Shown here piece by piece: positions 1 to 6,178 of a stretch of DNA of 10,372 bases. The notes under the pieces are model-generated. The model did no database searches. It was not told the origin of the DNA and saw only the letters and a list, made by a program, of their open reading frames with translations. This stretch comes from Candidatus Methanomethylicia archaeon. GTDB taxonomy: Archaea > Thermoproteota > Methanomethylicia > Methanomethylicales > Methanomethylicaceae. The translations under genes and the position numbers were made by a program. Every line of letters starts with the position of its first letter. The stretch's first letter is position 1. The stretch spans positions 1-10,372 of the forward strand of contig JANHAI010000021.1 in the NCBI GenBank assembly GCA_024464205.1, written 5' to 3'.

Positions 1-131
1 CTGTCCAGATCAGCAAGTGCCTGGGGGGGAACCGTCCCTTCAAGGGGAGGGATCGGTATTATCATTGGGACTGTGAGGATTGCTGCGATGATTATGAGGA
101 TTGAGAGGAGGATCTTCTTCCTAAGGCGCAT
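1..131 (-). CDS. Membrane-anchored alpha/beta hydrolase, N-terminal part only (cut by the window edge)
   Basis: An ATG at 129-131 opens a frame that runs off the left edge after about 43 codons with no stop. The visible part has a basic start (MRLRKK), a hydrophobic stretch of about 20 residues rich in Leu and Ile, then a Pro-rich linker (PIPPLEG) and the phrase VPPQALAD. This layout resembles the N-terminus of membrane-anchored or exported alpha/beta hydrolases, but the catalytic core lies outside the window, so the family call is an inference. It begins 8 bases after the stop of the preceding hydrolase, with a purine-rich GGGTGA about 8 bases before the ATG, so it looks cotranscribed with it. 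The two genes share the same plan (short basic tail, one helix, proline linker) and may be diverged tandem copies. Confidence 0.6.
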   Translation of the reverse strand, partial: MRLRKKILLSILIIIAAILTVPMIIPIPPLEGTVPPQALADLD

Positions 132-139
132 AATTAGAC

Positions 140-781
140 TCACCCTAGGTCTCCAAATAAAGCTAATGTGTAGTTCAAGACTATCGACTGCTGCAGCTCT
201 CGTGAGATCGTCGCTTCCCTGTCTCCTTCTTGTTTGCCGTAATAGCCGAATTGCCCATGGTTCCCACCTTCAATCTCGACGAAGACGGATGCGGGGGGCA
301 GTCGGCTTTTGGATGCGTTTATCTCATCCAGACTAGTCAAGCCATCGTTTGTCCCGTAGATCGAGAGCACTTCAATTGGCAGGCTCGAGAGGTTCACTGA
401 TGCAGGCGGATAGGAAGCCAAGAGTATAAGGCCTTTCAATTTGTTAGGGTTATTCGAGGCATACTGAGCGGCCATAGAGCCGCCCAACGAATGCCCTCCA
501 ATAACCCAAGTGTCTATTCCTGGGTATGCTTTGATGACTTCAGATGCCTTTTCGATTCCGAATATGGCCAAATTAAGTGGCATGGGCACTATCACGGCGA
601 GATAGCCTTTTTTGGCCAATGAGAATGCGTAAGGGGAGTATGAAATTGGGTCCACTCTGCCGCCAGGATAGAATATTAGACCTGCCTTCGTCGAGCCATC
701 TGCGGGCTCGAATGAGTAAAATGCGCCCTTGTTTACAGTAACCCCCTCGCTTGACTGCATACATGCCAGAGCTTCCGGCAT
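140..781 (-). CDS. Alpha/beta hydrolase, likely membrane-anchored (true start probably upstream of the ATG used here)
   Basis: This is a serine hydrolase of the alpha/beta fold. The nucleophile elbow GHSLGG places the catalytic Ser at residue 98, the acid is probably Asp146 in YGTNDG, and the base is His175 in GGNHGQFG. An early FYPGGRVDP segment (about residues 37-45) fits the oxyanion-hole strand of the dienelactone-hydrolase-like (abhydrolase_5) group. The substrate cannot be told; an ester or thioester is possible. From the ATG the protein has 213 residues and no export signal, but the same frame stays open for 53 codons upstream and encodes a basic tail, a 20-residue hydrophobic helix and a Pro-rich linker ending just before this ATG. 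The real protein is therefore probably about 245 residues and anchored with its catalytic domain outside. It lies downstream of mcrG on the same strand and may be the tail of that operon. Confidence 0.85.
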   Translation of the reverse strand: MPEALACMQSSEGVTVNKGAFYSFEPADGSTKAGLIFYPGGRVDPISYSPYAFSLAKKGYLAVIVPMPLNLAIFGIEKASEVIKAYPGIDTWVIGGHSLGGSMAAQYASNNPNKLKGLILLASYPPASVNLSSLPIEVLSIYGTNDGLTSLDEINASKSRLPPASVFVEIEGGNHGQFGYYGKQEGDREATISRELQQSIVLNYTLALFGDLG

Positions 782-940
782 TGGTGGTGGGGTGGATTCT
801 GCCCAAGCGATAAAGCCAATAGCGATTATCGCTAACGTGATTATAATTGTCAGTGCTATAAACCGTTTGTTTATCTTTGCTATATGAAGCCCAACTGATC
901 GGATCTTTGATAAATTAATCGAGACGCTGAGAAAAAAGGA
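782..940 (-). other. Open in-frame N-terminal extension of the hydrolase, encoding a membrane helix but no ATG/GTG/TTG start
   Basis: The hydrolase frame continues upstream for 53 stop-free codons until the stop codon of mcrG itself (941-943), so the two genes share a reading frame. The translation contains a basic tail (KINKR), about 20 hydrophobic residues (FIALTIIITL and onward), then AWAESTPPP, which is a convincing membrane anchor or uncleaved signal. No ATG, GTG or TTG occurs in this frame. The best-placed candidates are ATA codons at 881-883 and 872-874, just before the basic tail, or ATT at 917-919. Either a rare start codon is used or a base is wrong (for example ATA for ATG). Confidence 0.65.
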
Positions 941-1747
941 TTATTGCGGAGGGAGGTCTTTCCCCCACCCGCCTTTTACCCTATTTTCGTACATGTTGAA
1001 GATCACCTTCAAGTACTCGGCCTCGTCCTCCTCGAATCGCACATTGTCATTTCTGTAAGCCGCAGTTCTCTTCTTGAGGTCTTCTTCACTCGCCTTTTGG
1101 CCGAAATTAATTGGCGTGTCGAGCACTTTTCCCCATTGGTTCTTGATATAGTATATGCAATTGTCCTTTGGAGAGTATAGTGTCCGACGCTTCGCATCGA
1201 ACATGACGCCGTTCTCATCTAGACGGAGAGAGTGCCCATGGACGGTGATCGCGCGGACAGCATTCACTGCGGGATCGAATATCTCGGTCTCCAACAGCTC
1301 TTTGACGATGCCTTCTAGGTCCCTCTCGCGCATCTCGAGGGGGGTCCTTCCTGAAAGTGCGCCCACGTCGCATCCCCTGTAACGCATGTGATACATCCTC
1401 CCTCTTATTGAAGACATTATTGGGGCATAGTATATCGAGTCCGTGAACTGTATGAATTTTATTGCATCGCCTGCCTTGGCGCCTGGAGTCGGTTCAACAA
1501 CCTTCCTTATGGGGCAATCAGGCTCACCGATCTCGGCCAACGGAGGGTGTATTGACTTGTAAGCTTCGCCAAAAGCCCTGAAGCCAAGAAGTTTCGTGAT
1601 CTCCTCATCCGAAAGAGAGCGGATCTTCTTCAGCTTATAGTCCGAGTTCAGGTAACGCCGCCTGTTCTCGGCGATAAGCGTCCGCCCTGGGCATAGTTGA
1701 GGCTTATACTTCACCTTTTCAACTGGTTCCTTATTCACATCACTCAT
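941..1747 (-). CDS. mcrG: Methyl-coenzyme M reductase family, gamma subunit (McrG)
   Basis: This 268-residue protein is the gamma subunit of an MCR-type enzyme, which as an (alpha-beta-gamma)2 complex with nickel cofactor F430 forms or cleaves the alkyl-S-CoM bond. Family length is about 250-265, so it is complete with a slightly long C-terminus (KGGWGKDLPPQ). It aligns along its whole length with methanogen McrG: IHPPL (66-70), GAKAGD (89-94), IQFTDS (99-104), ALSGR (130-134), RERDLE (140-145), ETEIFDPA (153-160) and VHGHSLRLDE (169-178). LSGR corresponds to the gamma Leu117-Ser118-Arg120 region that contacts the sulfonate of CoM in M. marburgensis, and the HGH pair is also kept. Its ATG overlaps the end of mcrB by 8 bases, and an AGGAG lies only one base before it; the GTG at codon 4 has better spacing and could be the real start. 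Confidence 0.97.
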   Translation of the reverse strand: MSDVNKEPVEKVKYKPQLCPGRTLIAENRRRYLNSDYKLKKIRSLSDEEITKLLGFRAFGEAYKSIHPPLAEIGEPDCPIRKVVEPTPGAKAGDAIKFIQFTDSIYYAPIMSSIRGRMYHMRYRGCDVGALSGRTPLEMRERDLEGIVKELLETEIFDPAVNAVRAITVHGHSLRLDENGVMFDAKRRTLYSPKDNCIYYIKNQWGKVLDTPINFGQKASEEDLKKRTAAYRNDNVRFEEDEAEYLKVIFNMYENRVKGGWGKDLPPQ

Positions 1748-3086
1748 CTCCTATTTGCGCACTAAGGGCGCTCTCCGCAATGCATTTGATCGGATCTTGG
1801 AATTCCTTTACGTTCTTGAAGATCTGCGAGAAGATTGCGGTCATCTTCTCAGGGGGGTATGTCAATGTGCCAGCATCAAGCGCAGTCGCAGCGCAGACGC
1901 AAGGCATCGCAAAGAGCTTTGTGGTCTTCAAGTTAGGGTGGTTCCCACTCATCAGCCCGACTTCTCCGCCTCCATATAGCGCGTGCGTCAAGAAGTCAAG
2001 CAGTAAACCAGTGCCAGCCGCCCTGCCAAACTCAACGTCAGGCAGTGCGCTCTCGTTGGAGAGCAGCTCGTTGTAATTGATTATAATGCTGGAGACGCTG
2101 TGCGCGCACCTTGCAGCTCCGCAGTTTACCATGGTCGCTGCTAACATGCCGCTGGCAGCATATGCATTCCAAAGCTCCAAGTCCACAGGAGCAAAGACTT
2201 TAAATCCTGAGGGGAGGGTTTCTTTTACCCTGATGACCCCTTCGTTGAGGGCTTTTTCGAGCACCTCGCAGAGCACCTTACCTGTGGTGCCATCTTTCCC
2301 CATCTTGAGGACGGTATCGTAAACAATGTTGTTAGCATTGAGGCACTCGTATGCAAAGCCAAGAAGGTATAGCCGCTCGTACCGCCCAACCAAGTTACCG
2401 GCGTTTACAAGGTATCCCAGTTCAAAGCATCCAGAGAGGGCTGCAGATTTCATGGCGTTCCTGTTAGCTAGAGAGACTACGACATTTGATGAGACCGTCC
2501 TCCATCCGTATCCCAAGTGCTCAAGCCTCAACGGGACGCCTAGCGGGGAGCTGATCGCACCTCCTTTGAGATCAATCGTGCTCGGATACCTGCCAAAGAT
2601 TGCAGTGGAGCAAGCCTGGGCATTAAGGGGGGATATGTCGAACTCGTCCACAAGAGCCTGAACAGTTGCTGATCCCCCAAGCAGAGCTGCGACCGCAAAG
2701 TCCGCTGATACGTCGACTACATTCTTAGGCACCTGGATCAGAAGACGTTTCCCTTTGTCGAAGAGCTCGACCCGTGTATCGTCGTCTCTCCTGGTTCGCA
2801 CAAATGATTCCACGCGATCCTTAATTTTCTCGGATCTCTCAACCACAGTAATGTTAGGAATCGCATAGTGGGGCATTTTGCAGAATTCTCCGCCAAGCTC
2901 ACCCGTGCGCAGAGACCTCTCGACTTTTTCCAGGTTGATTACCACAGTTCGCCTTATTTCATAAAGCATCTTTGCTATGGCCTGATTATGGAGGGGGCTT
3001 AACCCTTTGACAGGGACTTTCTCGGCGACCAACTTGCCACAATCACTGTATATATCTACATTGTCCAAATTTTTATTCACCAGCAT
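1740..3086 (-). CDS. mcrB: Methyl-coenzyme M reductase family, beta subunit (McrB)
   Basis: This 448-residue protein is the beta subunit, with the usual family length of about 440. Recognisable blocks are VDIYSDCGKLV near the start, LSPLHN (29-34), EFDIS (148-152), GRYPS (165-169), ERLYLLGFAYE (237-247), DLELWNAYAASG (302-313) and the C-terminal ALYGGG...SGNH. Active-site positions are conserved: Phe365 and Tyr371 match beta Phe361 and Tyr367 of M. marburgensis, and His383 matches His379, which contacts coenzyme B. This contrasts with the altered alpha subunit. One local difference is EV in place of the usual GP after the YGGG motif. The gene sits 6 bases after mcrA and in the same frame. A perfect AGGAGGT ends one base before the ATG, whereas the GTG at codon 3 (3078-3080) is 7 bases away and gives an N-terminus that matches methanogen McrB in length, so that GTG is the likelier start. 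Confidence 0.97.
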   Translation of the reverse strand: MLVNKNLDNVDIYSDCGKLVAEKVPVKGLSPLHNQAIAKMLYEIRRTVVINLEKVERSLRTGELGGEFCKMPHYAIPNITVVERSEKIKDRVESFVRTRRDDDTRVELFDKGKRLLIQVPKNVVDVSADFAVAALLGGSATVQALVDEFDISPLNAQACSTAIFGRYPSTIDLKGGAISSPLGVPLRLEHLGYGWRTVSSNVVVSLANRNAMKSAALSGCFELGYLVNAGNLVGRYERLYLLGFAYECLNANNIVYDTVLKMGKDGTTGKVLCEVLEKALNEGVIRVKETLPSGFKVFAPVDLELWNAYAASGMLAATMVNCGAARCAHSVSSIIINYNELLSNESALPDVEFGRAAGTGLLLDFLTHALYGGGEVGLMSGNHPNLKTTKLFAMPCVCAATALDAGTLTYPPEKMTAIFSQIFKNVKEFQDPIKCIAESALSAQIGDE

Positions 3087-3087
3087 G

Positions 3088-3094
3088 ACCTCCT
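3088..3094 (-). promoter_or_regulatory. Shine-Dalgarno AGGAGGT that decides the mcrB start
   Basis: The AGGAGGT overlaps the TAG stop of mcrA. It is one base from the ATG at 3084-3086 but seven bases from the in-frame GTG at 3078-3080. Spacing and alignment with methanogen McrB both favour the GTG. Confidence 0.7.
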
Positions 3095-4787
3095 AATGGG
3101 ACGGAATGACGGCATCTCTCTCACCCTGAGGCATAAACTCCCTCATTGCTCCCTTGATGAGCGTCTTTCGCAGGTTCGCAAAGTCGAAGCCCATCAGGTT
3201 TTCCGCAAAAGCTACTTTAATGACTGGGTTGCAAGCGTAGGCGCCTCCTCTGCCTATATATGCGCCAGCTATTGCTGAAGGGAACGTAGTAAGGTTGGCG
3301 ACGACATTGTAGTCCGGATAGCTGGCATTCCTCATTTCCATTATCTGTGCCTGATCCGTAAGTAGCGTCCAATCATTGGCATGTCCCTGGTGATGGAATT
3401 GGTCCTGCGCGAAGAAGCCCAGCCTACCTGCCCTTTCCTTCCTTATCATCTGTGAGAGATGGCCTGCTTCGACCCCAATCATGGGATGTCCTGATGCAAG
3501 ACCGCCCGCTATCGCGGCTGAATATGCGAGAGTTCTGGACCTCAAAGAGCCTCCAAACAGCATCTCGCACACTAGGGGCGAAGTTTCGTATATGTCCTGG
3601 CAATACTTAGCCGTTTCATTTGCTATCTCTTCGATTGTGGCGAGTGTCTTTGGCGCCTTGCCATACCCACCGTATCGGTTCAATACGTATTCCGCCATGT
3701 GCTCGACTACACTGTCGAATACGTCATTACTCATGAGGAAGAGGACACGGACAGGGGCTCCAAGCCCTCCTGCCAGAAATTCCTGGAGCCAACCAGCATC
3801 GAGAATGATGGAGGAGATCTCTGCTACGTCCAAAGTGTACCTTATCGGATCGTCGGGGTAAAGCCTGTCTGTTTGTACGATGTCGCAGATATACCCGTAA
3901 GGTATGCCGCCTGGGCAGTTCTCGCCCCTACCGTAACGTACGGCGATTGTGTCGCCCACGCCAATCACCGTTTGGTGCCTCAGCGTGTAGACGAGGGTAT
4001 TGATTGCGGTCTCCCCTGAGATGCCGTAAGCATTCGCGAATGCCGAGAGGCAGGTCGTCGCTGCCCACCTTTTCGTCATTGCCGATCCATAATTTCGTAC
4101 AGCGATCGTCGGTATTCGGACTAGTGCGAACATTCTGTCCCCCAAGTCTTTTTTGATAATTGACGCTTTCTCTGGAGGGAACAGTTTATTGATGTCGACA
4201 ACGATGCGCTTGTCGATGAGCTCCATTATCTTGTCGTTCCCAGAGAATAGCTTTACATAGCCATCCTTAGTGAGCATGGGGTTGATCTCGAACATATGCT
4301 CTTGGACGGCCGCAGCGCCACCAATCGTATGGTTCCAGACCTCCATGACACGATTTACGCTTTCCGGTGTCACCGACTTGCCGAGCCTCTTCTGCATGAT
4401 CTCGTGGATCGGGGTCAGATCCATTATGGCAGTCCTGGCGATGTCATCGAAGAGCTGCATTATCGCAGCGTTGTTGCAGATGTGCATGTCGTCGCCTTCG
4501 ACAACAGCGTTCTCCTTACTTATACTGTAGGGCGCTATTTTTCGCTGCCCTAACGGTATGCCAAGGTCAGGGTTGTACCGCGGAATCCCCATCTCTTTTT
4601 CCAATTTCCTGGCGTAATCATAGAACTCGGTCTTCCTTTTCGATTGCCTCCAAGCACCGAACTCGTAGAACCTTGTGTGCTTTTCTTTGCTTGAAGCCTG
4701 GAAAACCTTTTCTAATGATTTCAGATAAGCTGCATCTTCTTTTTTATTCTCTTTCTTTTCCTCTTTTTTATCCAAACCTCTCACCAA
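3093..4787 (-). CDS. mcrA: Divergent methyl/alkyl-coenzyme M reductase alpha subunit (McrA-like)
   Basis: This is the F430-binding catalytic subunit, 564 residues and collinear with McrA. Conserved anchors include YNPDLGIPLGQR (71-82), VEGDDMH (96-102), VQEHM (161-165, Gln162 equals the Ni-ligand Gln147), RIPTI (224-228), KRWAA (239-243, Arg240 equals Arg225), His271 (equals His257 at the CoB site), CPGGIPYGY (291-299), LFGGS (410-414) and GAMREFMPQGER (546-557). Several residues near-invariant in methanogens are changed: Phe330 to Ala344, Tyr333 to Arg347, methyl-Arg271 to Tyr285, thio-Gly445 to Ala460, didehydro-Asp450 to His465 and methyl-Cys452 to Gln467; the YAMNVGHQ segment is replaced too. 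Numbering is from memory of the M. marburgensis enzyme. A Lys/Glu-rich tail of about 18 residues precedes the usual N-terminus. The start is TTG at 4787 or, more likely, GTG at 4784, overlapping the zinc-ribbon gene by 17-20 bases. The stop is TAG. Membership of the family is certain; the substrate is not. Confidence 0.96.
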   Translation of the reverse strand: MVRGLDKKEEKKENKKEDAAYLKSLEKVFQASSKEKHTRFYEFGAWRQSKRKTEFYDYARKLEKEMGIPRYNPDLGIPLGQRKIAPYSISKENAVVEGDDMHICNNAAIMQLFDDIARTAIMDLTPIHEIMQKRLGKSVTPESVNRVMEVWNHTIGGAAAVQEHMFEINPMLTKDGYVKLFSGNDKIMELIDKRIVVDINKLFPPEKASIIKKDLGDRMFALVRIPTIAVRNYGSAMTKRWAATTCLSAFANAYGISGETAINTLVYTLRHQTVIGVGDTIAVRYGRGENCPGGIPYGYICDIVQTDRLYPDDPIRYTLDVAEISSIILDAGWLQEFLAGGLGAPVRVLFLMSNDVFDSVVEHMAEYVLNRYGGYGKAPKTLATIEEIANETAKYCQDIYETSPLVCEMLFGGSLRSRTLAYSAAIAGGLASGHPMIGVEAGHLSQMIRKERAGRLGFFAQDQFHHQGHANDWTLLTDQAQIMEMRNASYPDYNVVANLTTFPSAIAGAYIGRGGAYACNPVIKVAFAENLMGFDFANLRKTLIKGAMREFMPQGERDAVIPSH

Positions 4788-5058
4788 ACCTCTTCATGTC
4801 TCGTTTTATGAAGAAGGACAAATCCTTCATGAAAATGGCGTTCTCAAGATCATTCTTCTTGTCGAAAGGCATAAAGTCATAGTCGCATTTTGGGCAGCGG
4901 ACCTTTGGGCAATTTAATACGGCTTCACGGCAGCCTATGCACGCTATACCTCTGGATTGGAACAACGAAAAGCGGTAATGACAACGCGGGCACGTATAGA
5001 GGTCTTGCGTCGCTTTCGATACATTTCTAACCAAGTTTTCTTCCCAAGGTTCCGCCAT
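4768..5058 (-). CDS. Small zinc-ribbon protein coupled to mcrA
   Basis: This 96-residue protein is not one I can name. It has seven cysteines: CPRC (23-26), CIGC (40-43), Cys50 and CPKC (55-58). The segment NCPKVRCPKCDYDF resembles a rubredoxin-like or zinc-ribbon knuckle, so it probably binds one or two zinc ions (or possibly iron). The C-terminal third is a charged, probably helical segment with Phe and Lys/Arg. It starts with ATG behind a good Shine-Dalgarno (AAGGTGG, 4 bases away) and its end overlaps the start of mcrA, so its translation is probably coupled to that of the alpha subunit. It occupies the position of an accessory gene in an mcr operon that lacks mcrC and mcrD, so a role in assembly, regulation or electron delivery to the reductase is conceivable but unproven. 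Confidence 0.85.
   Translation of the reverse strand: MAEPWEENLVRNVSKATQDLYTCPRCHYRFSLFQSRGIACIGCREAVLNCPKVRCPKCDYDFMPFDKKNDLENAIFMKDLSFFIKRDMKRFGERFG
4772..4793 (-). repeat. Short direct repeat covering the mcrA start
   Basis: The ten bases CCAAACCTCT (plus strand) occur twice with a 2-base gap. On the coding strand each copy reads AGAGGTTTGG, giving the repeated RFG at the end of the zinc-ribbon protein. The upstream copy supplies a weak Shine-Dalgarno (AGAGG) four bases before the GTG start of mcrA. Confidence 0.6.
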
Positions 5059-5072
5059 TTTTCCACCTTCAA

Positions 5073-5084
5073 TAAATAAAAAAA
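5073..5084 (-). terminator. T-tract between the methyltransferase and zinc-ribbon genes
   Basis: On the transcribed strand the gap contains seven T followed by ATTTATT. Archaeal terminators are often simple T-tracts, so partial termination could lower expression of the downstream mcr genes relative to the methyltransferase pair. There is no hairpin and the gap is only about 28 bases, so it may be no more than spacer. Confidence 0.25.
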
Positions 5085-5086
5085 GG

Positions 5087-6172
5087 TTAGGCTTTTGGCC
5101 TATACTTCTTTGCAGAGATCACAAATGCATCAAGGTTCTCCAATGGTGTGGTTGGAGGAATGCAACAGTCTGCCATATGGAAGTAACGCCCGCCAGGAGA
5201 GCAGACGTCCAGCAGCTTGACTGATTCTGCTTCTACCTGTGCTGGGGTCCCATAGAATAGCTCGTCTGAAGCGCGAAGTGTGCCTCCCACTGCAACAACA
5301 GGAGTGTATTCTGTAAATAGTTTCTTTTTCTGCTGCATCGTTTGTGCGTCTTTGTAATAGCCCCAAACAAGTATTGGCAGATTATCAAATCCAAACTTTG
5401 GAAATTCGTCGATTACTAGGTCTGCGCTTGGGCCAGAACAGATGTGTCTTGACATGCTCAGATAGCCTAGTTTCTTTGCTTTCCGGTGATACATGCGCTC
5501 ATAAGGTACGCAGAATTGCCTGAAGTGTTCAATTCCCAAGACGGTCTCACTGCCTGCTCCAGACGAGGTCCCTGTCGCTCCTGCCTCCCTAAAGCCTTCA
5601 ATAATGTTGATGCAGGCCTCTGTTGCATGCTTGACCACATCGTGGGCGAACCACGGTCTCCGCATTATATCGAAAGATATGTCCCAAAGCCCCCGTATCC
5701 TAGCGCCTACAGAGAATGGACCTACTGTCCCTGCGCCTATTGGAACTTGGCCGCTAAAATCATTTGAAACTTTTTTCAGAGCGTTGTACAGACAAGGCAA
5801 ATCTCCGTCCACGCGCGGGTCAGGTATTTTGGTCTTTTCGAGGTCTTCAGGAGACTTAATTGCATAATCTATCGGAGCGGGAAGCTGATCTGCGAAGTAT
5901 TTATCCTTTGTTCCCATCGCCACTGCTTCAACAGTGGTATAAGTCATGACTGCGATCATGTCGGGGTGGAACCGCTCGACCATTGCCTTGATGCCTTTAT
6001 ATAGCTTGTAACCGCTCTTCTCCCGGACCACGTCAGCTACTGTAACCTGAGGGAGACCAAAGCCAACTTCCCTTCTCCCCAGCCACCCAATCGGTACTCT
6101 ATCAGTCGGCTCTCCTTTCAATGCAGCAGTAACCCTGTCGAAGGGATTCATTTCTTCTTTCTCTAGTGCCAT
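5087..6172 (-). CDS. Corrinoid:coenzyme M methyltransferase-like protein (MtaA/MtbA type, UroD fold)
   Basis: This 361-residue protein belongs to the uroporphyrinogen decarboxylase/MtaA superfamily, whose methanogen members move a methyl group between a corrinoid protein and the thiol of CoM. The N-terminal NPFDRVTAALKGEPTDRVPIG is the usual opening of the family. The zinc-site residues are present: His243 and Cys245 (HIC) and Cys336 (ADCCIPPTTPLEN, aligning with GCGIxPxTPLEN of MtaA), so it is a thiol-activating methyltransferase rather than a haem-pathway decarboxylase. It starts 6 bases after the corrinoid protein gene with GGAGTGA about 7 bases upstream of the ATG, and it precedes the mcr cluster. 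The acceptor thiol is inferred to be CoM from the neighbours; the alkyl group and the direction of transfer are unknown. It could be distant from true MtaA and deserve a different name, so no symbol is given. Confidence 0.9.
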   Translation of the reverse strand: MALEKEEMNPFDRVTAALKGEPTDRVPIGWLGRREVGFGLPQVTVADVVREKSGYKLYKGIKAMVERFHPDMIAVMTYTTVEAVAMGTKDKYFADQLPAPIDYAIKSPEDLEKTKIPDPRVDGDLPCLYNALKKVSNDFSGQVPIGAGTVGPFSVGARIRGLWDISFDIMRRPWFAHDVVKHATEACINIIEGFREAGATGTSSGAGSETVLGIEHFRQFCVPYERMYHRKAKKLGYLSMSRHICSGPSADLVIDEFPKFGFDNLPILVWGYYKDAQTMQQKKKLFTEYTPVVAVGGTLRASDELFYGTPAQVEAESVKLLDVCSPGGRYFHMADCCIPPTTPLENLDAFVISAKKYRPKA

Positions 6173-6178
6173 TCAAGA

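Noticed and set aside
573..806. A 77-codon minus-strand frame overlapping the hydrolase.
   Set aside because: It overlaps the catalytic gene in another frame, with Arg-rich composition and no homology signal.
3084..3095. mcrA ends in TAG and mcrB follows in the same frame, so reading TAG as pyrrolysine would fuse the two subunits.
   Set aside because: A Shine-Dalgarno overlaps the TAG, both proteins end and begin at normal family positions, and no pyrrolysine gene is visible. A shared frame occurs one time in three.
3481..4553. Several plus-strand open frames of 85-126 codons opposite mcrA.
   Set aside because: The minus strand is unambiguously mcrA along the whole stretch; these are antisense shadows.
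5087..6172. Annotating the methyltransferase as uroporphyrinogen decarboxylase (hemE).
   Set aside because: The His-x-Cys and C-terminal Cys zinc site, the TPLEN motif and the corrinoid-protein neighbour point to the MtaA branch.
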